The notes beneath the pieces are model-generated. The model did not search any database and was not told the origin of the DNA. It worked only from the letters and a program-made list of their open reading frames with translations. A stretch of 64,000 nt of DNA, taken from positions 66,794,001 to 66,858,000 of the forward strand of contig CM059582.1 of assembly GCA_030407085.1 (NCBI GenBank). Direction: 5' to 3'. Positions 11,193 to 22,119 of the stretch are shown piece by piece. The position numbers and the translations under genes were made by a program. The number at the start of each line of letters is the position of its first letter. The stretch's first letter is position 1. Origin of the DNA: Trichopria drosophilae (taxonomy: Eukaryota; Arthropoda; Insecta; Hymenoptera; Diapriidae).

Positions 11193-12263
11193 AAAATGGA
11201 CGAGTACCAGATGTTACACAAATTCCGTTACGCAGAGAAGACGGAGGCGGTGTTCATCTCTCGAACGAAGAAAAGGGTATACGCCACCTTCACGGTGGAA
11301 GATACGCAGATCAGGACGGTGGACACTATTAGATATCTTGGAGTCACTCTAGATGCGCGGCTGTCGTTCAAACAACACCTGATGAACGCAGGCGCAAAGG
11401 CTTCCAAAGCGGCTCGTACGCTCTCCAGCATCATGCCCAATATTGGGGGACCGAAACAGCCGCGACGGTCCCTCCTTTCATCGGTAGTAAGCTCCGTTAT
11501 TCTTTACGGGGCACCGCTCTGGGCTGATGCCATGAACATCCATAAGAGCTACGGAGCCACCTGTCGGCGGGCTAATAGAACAGCCGCCCTAAGAGTGGCC
11601 CGTGACTACCCTTCTGTATCGGACATCGCTCTCTCGGTGGTCGCGGGACTCCCTCCCATAGACCTTCTTGCTACTGAGAGGGCAGCAGTACACCGCGAAG
11701 GCAGGTGTACAAGGCAGGACTTCGCCGACCAGGAGCTGAACCACGACAAATGGTCCATGAGGACCACAGAAGAGTGGCAAAAAAGATGGGACTCAGCGGA
11801 TTCGGGGCGGTGGACCCACTGCGCCATCCCACATGTAGCAAAGTGGACGGGCAGACAACACGGATACACCACCTTTCATCTCACCCAGGTGCTCACCGGA
11901 CACTGCTGCTTTCGCAGCTACTTACATCGGTTCCGCATTTACCAAAGCGCGGAGTGCCCGGCATGCCCTGGTGTCGACGAAGACGTGGCCCATGTCCTCT
12001 TCCGCTGCCCGAGATTTGCAGTGGAACTGGAACAGTTCCGGATCTCGGGAGGAGGACCACTAACACCTGAGGGCTTTAGGGAATGTCTGCTCGCCTCACA
12101 GGAGGGATGGGACGCGGTGGTCACCATCGCCACCTCCATCATCGATAGGCTGAATGCCATCAGAAGAGAAGAAGAAGGAAGAGGCAACAACATCGCCCAG
12201 ACCAGAAGAGCCAAAACATCGGCGGAGGGCCTTCTGAGGCATAGACTGCTCCCCTCGAAGTAA
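11193..12263 (+). pseudogene. R1-clade (Waldo/TRAS-like) non-LTR retrotransposon ORF2, 3' part
   Basis: A long open frame starts, after a short non-homologous lead, at about 11237 with KTEAVFIS and continues through IRYLGVTLDARLSF, IMPNIGGP and SVILYGAPLWADAM. It then has the C-terminal domain GRWTHCAIP, WTGRQHG, FHLTQVLTGHCCFRSYLHRF and a CPAC...H..C zinc knuckle. These are standard landmarks of the R1 clade downstream of the catalytic RT fingers and palm. The endonuclease and FADD-box regions are absent, so it is 5'-truncated, but the remaining about 340 codons are uninterrupted, suggesting recent insertion. The open frame begins beside a good splice acceptor with its own ATG, so a chimeric exon is possible. 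Confidence 0.85.
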
Positions 12264-12395
12264 TGCTTTCTGGTGGTTTCCGAGGGGGGAATCACAGTCT
12301 AAGCGGAGGTGGTTTTAGCGGGTGCGAGCCCCGCACTCCTGCTGGCGCCGGCCGGCAGGGATGGCTGGTAGAGCTTTCCATCGTCGCTTCGGAAA
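12264..12395 (+). other. 3' UTR of the R1-like element
   Basis: GC-rich sequence follows the stop codon and ends at TCGCTTCGGAAAA, directly joined to the CA repeat. No poly(A) tail is present. Confidence 0.65.
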
Positions 12396-12494
12396 ACACA
12401 CACACACACACACACACATACATACACACACACACACACGCACACACACACGCACACACACACACACACACACGTATATATATATATATATATA
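12396..12494. repeat. (CA)n / ACAY microsatellite followed by (TA)n
   Basis: ACACAC with scattered ACAT and ACGC units, then TATATATA. It directly abuts the 3' end of the retroposon. Confidence 0.95.
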
Positions 12495-12857
12495 ATATAA
12501 TATTGTAAAGAAAATGATAAAATTGTACGAAATAAAACTTTTTTACAAAATTGTTTACATTTTTCTATTTACAAATTTGTGACTAAAATTATACAATTAT
12601 GTACGTACAACATTATGTATAAAATTGTTTACATTCTTTTATATACAAAATTAGTTATAAAATTATATATCCATTATTTCCATTTTGTTATTTACAACAT
12701 TATACGAGTTATACAGGGTGCGTGCGTACAATCCGAATATAGGGCATGCCATGTTAAAGGTAGAGCGTTCCTGATTGGCCAGTTCCAGCCTGTACGGTTC
12801 ACCCCATTGGCCGCGAGAGAGCATGGAATGGCTGAAACTGGAGATGCGAGTACTGCC

Positions 12858-13212
12858 TTCACTGTTCAGTACTTCACCTCAGTCAGCCGCATTCAGTAAT
12901 TCAGCCTGAAGTAAACATTGAATGCACGATAACAGATCGTACATGTAATTTCCATATACTGTGAAAAATCGTAAATATAAATAACCTATTAATTATGGTA
13001 ATTTCACAACCCGTTGTAATTTTCTTTCGCTTAATGTTGTAAATTTACTACAAATTCACTACACCCCATTATAACTTTCTTACCGGCTTAAGAGAGAATT
13101 TACAACGTTAAGCGTAGGAAAATTACATCTACGATCTTCTATCGTGCACTCAATGTTTACTTCAGGCTGAATTTCTGAATGTGGCTGATTACAGTACTGA
13201 ACAGTGCAGGCG
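12858..13212. mobile_element. Inverted-repeat MITE
   Basis: The arm ACTGTTCAGTACTTCACCTC.. (about 12860-12948), which includes TTCAGCCTGAAGTAAACATT, is mirrored at about 13117-13210 with about 85-90% identity by eye. The roughly 170-bp centre is AT-rich and non-coding. Confidence 0.7.
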
Positions 13213-13439
13213 TATATACAAAATTATTTAAATTTTCTTTATTACAAAATTAGTTACAATTTATTAACAATTTTATTTTTTTATGTTTGCTGTATCCGTA
13301 AAACCGTTCCCATTTATTTTAAAGATTTACTATTTTTTCAACTTCTCGTTTTTGTTATGCGTATTTGTTGCACATGTTTATCTAAAATGTTGAAAAACGA
13401 TGTATATTTTAAGTAAAACTCTTGATCATGCTGTAGCGA

Positions 13440-14730
13440 TATCGTATGTATATATTGGTTATTTTGAACTTCCCGCGATATCCATGGACGACCGTGGCCG
13501 ATTTGCGATTTGGATTTCGCGCGCCATCGAGGAGTATACGGCGCTTTCACTTAGAGTATAGAATAGAGGACGCGGAACGCGGGGGTGTGTTCCTAAACTC
13601 CCGTCATCAGACAACCACGCTGGGAAAAGGGGAAATGGTGTTCGGTGAGGGGAATCGCGGCGACAGGTGTGTGCACGGTAGTGGCCGGTTTCAAGAACGA
13701 AAACAGCGCCGCGTGTCGGGAAAATAAGATTTCCGGCCTTGAGGAGAATTATAACAGTCGCAAATCCGGAAAACGTTGTATTTGGCACGTTCGAGGTACC
13801 GGTCGAGGTTTTGGGGATCGCAAGGTTCTCCGAAGAAGTTCGTCCGGGGAAATCGACGCAATCCTGATTGGGGTAAGTGGAAAAATAGTGGTGTCCGAGA
13901 CGGTTTAACGAGTCCGGGTTCATATGTTTAGATTCGCATATATTCTGGTGGAGCTTTTGGTTCATCTTGCAGTTTTGTCAAAGGGTGTCGTCGTCCGTTT
14001 CGTCAGCCGTCACGAGCTTCATTCGTCACTCAGTCTCGTCATCGTTCCGGATCGTCTTCGTTCAACAGCGTACATCAGTATTCTGGTCAACAGGAGCTAC
14101 TCGCCGTGAAGGCGCTCGTCATCGGCCTCGTGCTTGTCATTTTGGGGTCATCGAACCTTGGGCAACTCATTTTCGCCATCTTCGAGGTCATATTCAACCA
14201 GACGGAGGTGGATATCACCATCATCAACACGCAGATCAGACCAGGTTAGGCAAAAAAGGTCACCCTGCTTCTTGGGAAGAGAAGTTTCGGGGATAGGACA
14301 TCGTACCTTATCAGGACGTGGGGCAGCGAGCAGAGAATTATCGACTCCATCGTGTCGACGATCTACAGGAGGATAGGGGAACCCGTCTGCTGCCTGCATA
14401 AATTGGTGACGTTGGTTTCTCTTTCTAATTTTATGTGACGAGTGAATATTCGAGTGTCGCCGGATTTTAAGTTGATTCGTTGGGAAAAATAGACAGTTAT
14501 AGAACGAATAATTATTCCCGTCTCCGGAGGCAAAGTAACCAAGGGTTGTTTCGGAGAGATTAAAGTGTTGGGTCGTTTATATCACAGGAAAATATTTAAA
14601 GCCGGTTCGAAAATTATTGGATCGTCGTGTTTAGCGGGAGTCAAAATTTTGCATCATCGGTGGCGTAGTTTGATAAAATTAAAACGAGGGTGCGAAGGTT
14701 TGGATGTGTGAGTATGACGGTGGACGCGAG
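13440..14730 (+). promoter_or_regulatory. GC-richer segment, possible host exon/promoter
   Basis: GC content rises sharply against both neighbours. A good donor-like site GG|GTAAGTGG lies near 13871. Overlapping ORFs on both strands have unlike compositions and none carries a family motif. I read it as a possible 5' exon or regulatory segment rather than a defined protein gene. Confidence 0.25.
14107..14440 (+). pseudogene. Possible secreted/receptor-like exon with one in-frame stop
   Basis: From 14107 (GTG, not ATG) a frame reads KALVIGLVLVILGSSNLG, which has the profile of a signal peptide, then a mainly hydrophobic and charged stretch with one Asn-Gln-Thr glycosylation site. A TAG interrupts it near 14246, after which the same frame stays open as TLLLGKRSFGDRTSYLIRTW to the TGA near 14437. 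Such an N-terminus would fit an insect ionotropic or other receptor pseudogene, but I recognise no diagnostic domain and rate this low. Confidence 0.2.
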
Positions 14731-14814
14731 CCACATTAATTTAATAAATTGTAATCCGGGTGAACACCAAGTTGATGTATGATATGCACATCCCATTGTA
14801 GAGAGTTTAGTTTA

Positions 14815-15110
14815 TTACAATTAGTTGAGAGTCCCTGGAGTTCGCAATGAGAAATTAAGAAATTACGAGTGAATATGACAAGGCAGCGGGCCAGAAAGAA
14901 GAAAATCAGCTTTTGGTGTTTGTGTCTCAAGTTTACAAGCTACAAAACTTAATAGTCGAGTGTCCCTGGAGTTCGTAATGAGAAATTAACAAATTACGAG
15001 TGAATCTGAAAGGGCAGCGGGCCAGGAAGAAGAAAATCAGCTGTTGGTCAGTGCCTCAACTTTACAAGCTACAAAACTTAATACTCGAGTGTCCCTGGAG
15101 TGCGTAATTA
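14815..15110. repeat. 130-bp minisatellite, about 2.2 copies
   Basis: GTCCCTGGAG occurs at 14831, 14962 and 15091. The intervening units share AATGAGAAATTAA, GGCAGCGGGCCAG and TACAAAACTTAATA with a few differences. Confidence 0.85.
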
Positions 15111-15149
15111 TTTATCATTAAATGTCTGTTTATAATATAAATAAATAAA

Positions 15150-15422
15150 TAAATGTGACACGTTCTGAAGAAAGAGACCTATGCGTACGAACGGCAATTG
15201 TGTAGGAGAGGAAAAAATAGAGTTGAGCTCGTGGCACAGAGTTTCTGATATCTCTTACTCTCTTCCTGTACCACTACTAACTCTAGTTAACATTATATAG
15301 AGGGTTATTTTTTATTTCAAATAATTGAAAAGCAATGTACAGTTTATCTAAAACAATCATAGTCCTAGAATCGGTTTGGAAGCTTAAGACCCTTTCTTCA
15401 GAACGCGTCATAAATAAATAAA
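15150..15422. mobile_element. MITE with 20-bp inverted ends in an AAAT repeat
   Basis: TGACACGTTCTGAAGAAAG (about 15157) is mirrored by CTTTCTTCAGAACGCGTCA (about 15393-15411). Both flanks are (AAAT)n-rich (ATAAATAAATAAATG), which could be the target duplication. Confidence 0.55.
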
Positions 15423-15429
15423 TGTAATG

Positions 15430-16540
15430 AGAACCGAAATTCCATTGCAGATTATTTTTATTTGTATAATGCTACTAGTACTTCATATGAATTGTTTTCA
15501 GTAGAGAATAGTGAATCATATATGAAGAGAGAATGCCATAATATTTTAGTAGCGATTACCGTTATTAGAAAAGACGCAAGTTTGCTTCATTCGCAATCGA
15601 TACGTTTTTGTAGTTTGTTCAGATTAGGACTGTGTACATTGACAATATTTTTCAAAACTGACATTGTAATAACATTTATATCTACGTTAAAGATTTAGAC
15701 GAAAATTTTATTGTATGGAAATTTATAGAAAAATATTGATTGAAAATAATCACGCTACTGCTAGCTGACAGTTCATAGCAGACGTTTAAAAAGAAATGAA
15801 AGTTCTAATTATTCAAATGATTTCAATAGGCATTTACATTCACATTTTGTGCTATATTTGAACTTAGATCTCTAATTTCTAATGTAATATGTAGAACTCC
15901 ACATTTCGTGTCGGCTGCTGAAAACGTCAGCTACCTTCAGTGTCTTTTGAAAATCTAATTTTTTTTATCCTATTTCTGATACTTATATAAAATTCGAAAC
16001 ATTTTTCCGCTTCAATTAAGACCACGAAATAATTTTTAAAAAAGCACCATAAAAATAGTACACAATATAAGAAATAACAGAATAAGAAAATCGGATACCC
16101 CTAAACTAAATATGTATTATGATTAAATATATTTTGAATTTTGCATGTTATATATTTTGTATCCGACGAACCGAGATTTTTTATTTATATCTAACCTCTA
16201 ACCTTCTTCTGAGTAAATTCACGGGGCTGGCGTTTCTTATGCTTATGTATTCTCCTTTGTTCCCCTCAACCGTAGAGAGGCGCTAGCAGCTCTGTGGAGA
16301 TTCCGAATCGTTGCCTCGAAATAACATCATATTTACAACGTTAGTGATGATACCATTATTATGGATCTGTCGGCTAAAATTTTTAAATAATTCATATATA
16401 TGTTAGCATTTTTTGTAAATATTTAATATTTTTAATATTTCACAGCCAAAAATTATTGGTTTCACGAGTATATTAAATTTTTATTCATTTATTCATATGC
16501 TAAATTTATATAAAATGTTACATTACAGTTGTCTAGACGC
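15430..16540. other. AT-rich spacer, nothing supported
   Basis: Only short ORFs without motifs; no repeat structure recognised by eye. Confidence 0.4.
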
Positions 16541-16550
16541 AACGTTTGTA

Positions 16551-17012
16551 ACTAATTTTACATTGGTATTCGATTGAAAAGCAACATTCATCAAATACTG
16601 TCTCGACATTTCAAATAATTCAAAAACATTTTCCACCAAATACAGGTAATCGACGTGCGGATACGAACCTTTTATATTTTTAGTTATATGACAAGAGCAA
16701 ATCCATAACCGATAAAAGCATTAGTCAAATTCATGTATTGATGGTTAATATCTTAATAAACGTGTGTATACGTAAAGACAGTTTTATGTAATTTTATATT
16801 TATACTCGATTGAAAAGCTACATTCATCAAATATTCTTTCGATATTTTACATATGTAATCCAAAAAAACTTTTTCCACCAAATAGAAGTACTCAAACTAT
16901 GGATGTAAACTTTTTATATTTTTAGTTATACGACAACAGCAAATACACAACCGATTAAAGAATTAGTTAAATTCATGTATCGATGGTTAATATCTGAATA
17001 AACTTGTAATAA
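16551..17012. repeat. Diverged tandem duplication, unit about 240 bp
   Basis: CGATTGAAAAGC at 16571 recurs at 16807, and GATGGTTAATATCT at 16740 recurs at 16982. The text between shares TTTTCCACCAAATA and CTTTTTATATTTTTAGTTATA. The period is 236-242 bp. Confidence 0.8.
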
Positions 17013-17578
17013 ACAAAATTTATAATAAAATATTTTGAGTTTGACATCGACTGACAAATAATTGTTACAAACGTCATCGAATGTTTGTGATTTTACCATA
17101 TCACCATATATTTAGAAATCAAAACAATAAAAATTTGTACAGTTCATATCCACTTTTTACAGTATTCATAAAAAAATAGAATAACCTCAAAAGTAAGCAT
17201 AAATTATGAAGAAATGAAATTTTAATTTCAGTCTAATAAGATTATTTACGTATCGATAAATGCGGAGTTCGTACTCGTAGCGCCATCTCTGAGCGAACGC
17301 TAGGTACTCGACCTGACGCGCTTTTCGACCTCGCGTACGTAGTTATATTTGAAAATTAATTTAAATTTCGCGGATTTCCGGCTAGGAAGAAACACGTGGA
17401 TCGCGATCGAAGCCAGTTCGATCTCCATATTCGCGCGCGTTACATTCTCGCTCAACCCACGAATTTCGCCGCTCGCGCGCACAATTCGAGGTTTTTGATC
17501 TCCGTGATCACCGCTATTATAACCTCGCAGCCTTATTGATCACCGCTAATTTTGGACGTGAAATTTGTATGTACGGCG

Positions 17579-17701
17579 TTGTAAATTGCCGCCATCGCAG
17601 TAAATGTGCCACGAAGTGAATTGGAGTGCTTCCTTATTTCCACCTAAAGCATCCTGACCCGCTGCATTAGCTGCCTGTGCACCATATTACAATGCAAAAC
17701 A
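17579..17701 (+). repeat. BEL/Pao 5' LTR (short)
   Basis: It starts TGTAAATTGCCGCC, ends TGCAAAACA and matches 21984-22117. The next bases, TTGGCGATCCTGCCAGGAT (about 17702), have the form of a BEL primer-binding site, which fixes the 3' boundary. Confidence 0.7.
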
Positions 17702-17722
17702 TTGGCGATCCTGCCAGGATTT
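17702..17722 (+). other. Primer-binding site of the BEL/Pao element
   Basis: TTGGCGATCCTGCCAGGATT lies directly after the LTR and resembles the TGGCGACCGTGACAGGA type of PBS known from BEL elements. Confidence 0.6.
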
Positions 17723-18616
17723 AGATTGGCGTAAGTAAAGTGCCGAATCTCATTTCGCGAGTGGACACATTTAAAACTGTGCAAAGCACAATTAAGACTA
17801 AAACCTGTAAGAGGACATTGAAAGCACAATTGGTGGGCATTTGTTGGACGGAAGTGTTTCCGGGTATGCCCCAAACGCATTTAAAATTTGGGTGCATTGC
17901 GCGCATAATTAGTGCACGAGGTCGCATAAATTGGTGCACTTACGCGATTCGGACTTTTCCGGCCACCTTCGGACACGTCGAAAACATAGTTCGGAGCATT
18001 CGTCTGAGACGTGACGTCACAGCCGGAGGCACGAGCTCCGTCAGCCGCTCCAACATCTCCCGAAAACTCTATTTGTGTTTGGCAGTAGCGGCTCCTCTCG
18101 GATTCATTCGATTCCGCGTACCCGTAAGTGGTGGTGCTAGAAGCACACACGCGCACGCTACGTCGTCATGAGTGACGTCAGCAGGAGGATCGAGACTCGG
18201 AGTCTCTCCTATTCTTCCGCGCTTCGGCCACTCGGCCACACTCGGAGTCATTCGACTCCCCTCTCGCGGCCGCAGTAGATTACGTGGCACTAGTAGTGAC
18301 GTAAGCGCGAATGGGAGACTGGCGCACGCTTCGACGCGCCCATCTCCTACGCTACAGACCTCGTTCTTAGGCAACCGGAGGTGCACACTTACGGCTCCGC
18401 GTATCTGTCACGCCTTCGAGCCGCACTATTGGGGCAGCGCCCCACCTCGCGTATCGTCTATCACACACTCATTCGCAGTTTGAACGTCCCGTGCGAAGAC
18501 TGCACCACGCTCAAGCTCGCAACGCTTTTCGAATTCCGGCTTAAATTAAAAGATTCGTTGCGACATTTGGACAAATTTATTGCAACATACCAAAAAATAA
18601 AAGCCGCACCGAACCA

Positions 18617-19480
18617 ATGGAGGAATATCATGACTTTATCAACCTATATGGCTTACAAGTCAACGCATTCATGACAGTTCGGAGAGCAGCCAACCTGCTC
18701 CAAACCCCGAAACTGACATTCGAACAGGCGCAAACGCGTCTGAACATCATCCAAGATAAATGGAAGCAGATTGCAGAACGAGATGGAGATCTTTCCGTAC
18801 AAAACAGTTCCGTCGTGTGCAACGCACAATACCTTTCTCAAGATTTTTTTGGAACCTCAGAAGAAATCTACGCAGATACATGTGCAGGTCTTTCTGCAGT
18901 CATCAGCTTGTCCAGGCCGACTGCTTCTACGCCGATCAACGATGCCGCGCCAGTTGCTGCCGCCGCAGTCAACACTGAACGACGCACGCAAGTACCGAAA
19001 ATAAAATTGCCGCGATTTTCGGGAAATTTTGTCGAAAGGGCAGAGTTTCGCGACCATTTTCAGGCATTGATTATTAATGACAGGTCATTTGACGCGTTTC
19101 ATAGACTCTATTATTTAAAGTTCTGCCTGGAGGGCGATGCAGCCTCCTTATTAAAAAATATAGCGATCACTGCTGACAATTTTGATGTTGCCTGGCAAAT
19201 GCTCGTGGAACGCTACGAAAACAAGCGTCGGCTATTATATATTCAATTGTCGAAATTATTTTCTTTAAAGTCGATTGTTCACGAAGGGTCTTCGGTAGCG
19301 CTTCGGAAATTGCTCGATACGGCGCAAGAATCGATTAATGCACTCGGGAAATTAGGACGGCCGGTACCCGATGACATTTTAGTGTATCTTCTTTCTGAAC
19401 GTTTCGATCGTGAAACGCGCGAGGTGTGGGAATTGCCGTTAGAAGGCGACGATTTCGCGCTGCTAGCGCGCCATTCCTAT
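18617..19480 (+). pseudogene. gag: BEL/Pao gag (N-terminal and DUF1759-like region)
   Basis: The open frame from ATG 18617 contains PKIKLPRFSGNF and EFRDHFQALI (about residues 130-155), the hallmark of the Pao retrotransposon gag domain, then CLEGDAASLL and MLVERYENKRRLL. The frame goes out of register near 19480, exactly where pol sequence begins. The CCHC nucleocapsid knuckles and the protease that should follow are missing, so this is an internal deletion rather than a natural gag end. Confidence 0.8.
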
Positions 19481-20255
19481 CGCTACGGGTGTTGCGCCAA
19501 CTCGCGAAGGACGAGGGTGATGAGTTTCCGTTAGGAAAGTCAGTTCTGCTTGGGAATTTTTTTGTCGATGACGCCCTCTTTGGCGCCGACTCGCTCAACA
19601 AAATTAAGCAGATAAGTGATGAACTTACCCAGTTGTTGAAAAGGGGTCATTTTCCCTTGAGAAAATGGGATGGTAATGCGGCGCCCTTACTTGCCGACAT
19701 TGATGCCGCTGATGTTGGTTTGGCGTGTGATAAAACCCTCCAGACCGACGACAGCGTTAAAATACTTGGCATTTCATGGCGGCCGATTACCGATTCATAT
19801 CAGTTTATGTCCAATCCGTCCGTAACTTGCGAACTCACCAAATAAGTAGTTCTCTCACATATCGCGAAAATATTTGACCCTCTCGGTTGGATAGCACCGG
19901 TAGTGATCGTTGCAAAGGCATTTATGCAACGTCTATAGCAGTGCCAGGCAGATTGGGACGATCCTTTGCCAAGTGATCTCACTATGGCTTGGCAGAGTTT
20001 TTATAATACGCTTCCTAGGCTTACCGAAGTCAATATCCCGCGTTGGTTAGGCATGACTTCTTCCAGCACGGTTGACTTACATGGCTTTTCAGATGCCTCG
20101 TCGAAGGCATACGCAGCTGTTGTGTATGTTCGAATTACTGACATCGACGGTCACTGTCGTTCCGAGTTCTTGGTTTCTTGGCCCAAATTCGTAAGGTTCC
20201 AGCGTTTACTGACTGCCCGATTCAAACATGGACAGATGCGACCATTGTGCTAGCG
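19470..20255 (+). pseudogene. pol: BEL/Pao pol: RT C-terminal part and RNase H
   Basis: This begins with a SAPFLSLRVLRQLA segment and the RT catalytic box as FFVDDALFGAD (about 19558-19590), then the connection region ending KILGISWRP. A stop near 19843 and another near 19939 break it. The RNase H start is seen as LHGFSDASSKAYAAVVY (about 20088-20130). All landmarks are in the expected order; the upstream two thirds of RT are absent. Confidence 0.8.
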
Positions 20256-20282
20256 TGGCTTAGGTCATAGTCATCGCAGTGG

Positions 20283-21805
20283 AAGACGTTTGTGGCTAAT
20301 CGGGTAGATTGAGATCCACACGCTGCTACTGGACGTTTCTTGGCGCCATGTCCCAGGCGCCGACATCCCCGCGGATCTAGCTTCTCGTGGTGTTGCAGCC
20401 ACCGACATGGTAGATTTGTCCTTATGGTGGAACCAGCATCTGGGTGGCCAAATGCTGACCCCAATGTTGTACATGACGACACAGTCCTAGAGCGTAAGAC
20501 CACCGTACACCACACCGTGGTTAAATCTGATCCGTCGGATGAAATTTTCAAACAATTCTCCTGGTCACGACTGTGTCGAGTTCTCGCCCGGGTTCTTAGC
20601 CCCTCACCACGCTGGGGAGAGTCGTTATGCGTGAGAAAACCGGCACGACCAGATTCAAGCTTTTGACTCACATCAAAATTCGAATCTATTCGATCCTGCA
20701 AGCTACCGCGTTCGAGGATGAAATGACCATACTCGCAAAAAATGATCCAGCCCCCGACGGATCACGCTATCTAGGTATTAGCCAGAATCTTCCTAAATGT
20801 AGCCCATTACGTAGGCTACATCCATTTCTAGACGCAACCGGCTGTTACGGGTAGGAGGTCGGCTGGACAGATCAAGCTTGGAATTTTCTGCCAAGCATCC
20901 AGTAATTCTGCCCTCCGGATACGTCTCTCGCTTAGTAATTTCGCAAGCGCAAGAACGCTGTCTCCACGCCGGCATCACCCGCACGCTAAGTACGTTGCGT
21001 CAGCAAGTATGGGTTTTACAGGCGCGTAAAACGATCAGATCGGTCATCGACCATTGTGTCACGTGTGCTCGTCAGCGTGCCGAGAATACAACCCAGCTGA
21101 TGGGTTGTTTGCCACCGGTGCGGATCACTCTCCCTCTTCGCGCGTTTTGCGAATGCGGCGTTGATTATGCCGGTCCCGTCAAGATGTGTTTGGCGGGCGG
21201 TCGAGGAAATCGGTCACACCCAGCGTACATAGCGCTTTGTATATGTATGGCGTCTCGCGCAGTTCATTTAGAGGTCGTGCGACTACTCGACCGCGGCGTT
21301 CCTCGCAGCATTTCAACGGTTTTACTCGCGTCGCGGCTTACCACGTACCATTTATAGCGATTGTGGGACCAACTTCTTTGGCGCCGACAAGGAATTGCGC
21401 GCGGCGTATCGAGCTGCAATCGAATCGGATGAGCTTCGTGTTCGCGTCGCGGAGGAGGGAGTCGAGTGGAGTTTCATTCCGCCTGCCGCTCCACACTTCG
21501 GTGGATTATGGGAGGCTGGAATACGCTCCATGAAGCGCCATTTCAAGCGCGTGCTCGACGCTCACACGCCGACTTACGAAGAGCTAAGCACGCTTCTATG
21601 CCGTGTAGAAGCGTGCATGAATTCGCGTCCGCTTGCTCCTCTCACCGACGACATCGATAGCTTGAATACCCTCACTCCCGCTCACTTCCTTGTCGGCGGA
21701 CCACTGGTCTCTGCTCCAGCACCACTCGCTGTCGATTACTCAATGAATCTTCCCACACGGTGGCAGTTATATAATCAGTTGTTAGAGAAATTTTGGGCGC
21801 GTTAG
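20283..21805 (+). pseudogene. pol: BEL/Pao pol: integrase region with stops and frameshifts
   Basis: 20283-20490 carries the conserved WRHVPGADIPADLASRGV linker. From 20878 the zinc-binding domain (LHAGITRTL, then CVTC) and the core start CGVDYAGPVK (first Asp, about 21150) are visible. After a frame change near 21350 the core continues as CGTNFFGADKELR and HFGGLWEAGIRSMKRH (Glu), then the C-terminal SRPLAPL and LTPAHFL boxes to the stop at 21805. D, D and E are all recognisable, but no single frame covers them. Confidence 0.8.
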
Positions 21806-21983
21806 ACGCAAAAATATGTACTGTCGTGTCAACACCGCTCTACATGGACTAGCGCTTCAGCTTCAATCGCGGTCGGTCAAATCGTGCTCCTGCGTAACGA
21901 AAATTTGCCTCCGGCCTAATGGAATTTGGCACGTATAATCAAATGCCACCCGGGCAGCGATGGCGTAGTTCGGGTGGTCACGG

Positions 21984-22117
21984 TGCAATAGCCGCCATCG
22001 CAATAAATGTGCCACGAAGTGAATTGGAGTGCTTCCTTATTTCCACCTAAAGCATCCTGACCCCCTGCATTAGCTGCCTGTACACCATATTACTTGTGTG
22101 CAGGGCACACTGCAAAA
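21984..22117 (+). repeat. BEL/Pao 3' LTR
   Basis: It matches the 5' LTR but holds about 15-20 extra bases (CTTGTGTGCAGGGCACAC) before the common end TGCAAAACA. Confidence 0.65.
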
Positions 22118-22119
22118 CA

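Larger units (their letters stand above)
17579..22117 (+). mobile_element. BEL/Pao LTR retrotransposon, internally deleted and mutated
   Basis: The order is short LTR, primer-binding site, gag, a deletion joining gag to the end of reverse transcriptase, RNase H, integrase and the second LTR. The total is about 4.5 kb, compared with the usual 6-8 kb. The missing part includes protease and the N-terminal RT. Several stops and frameshifts occur in pol. No convincing 5-bp target duplication is seen (GGCGT on the left, AAGAT on the right). The 3' end of pol stops at a conserved DGVVRVVTV segment immediately before the LTR. Confidence 0.85.

Noticed and set aside
11606..12295. Antisense and shifted ORFs over the R1-like element
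   Set aside because: Shadows of the uninterrupted retroposon frame.
13459..13965. 168-codon minus-strand ORF
   Set aside because: No motif, GC-rich context, and competing ORFs on the other strand of similar length.
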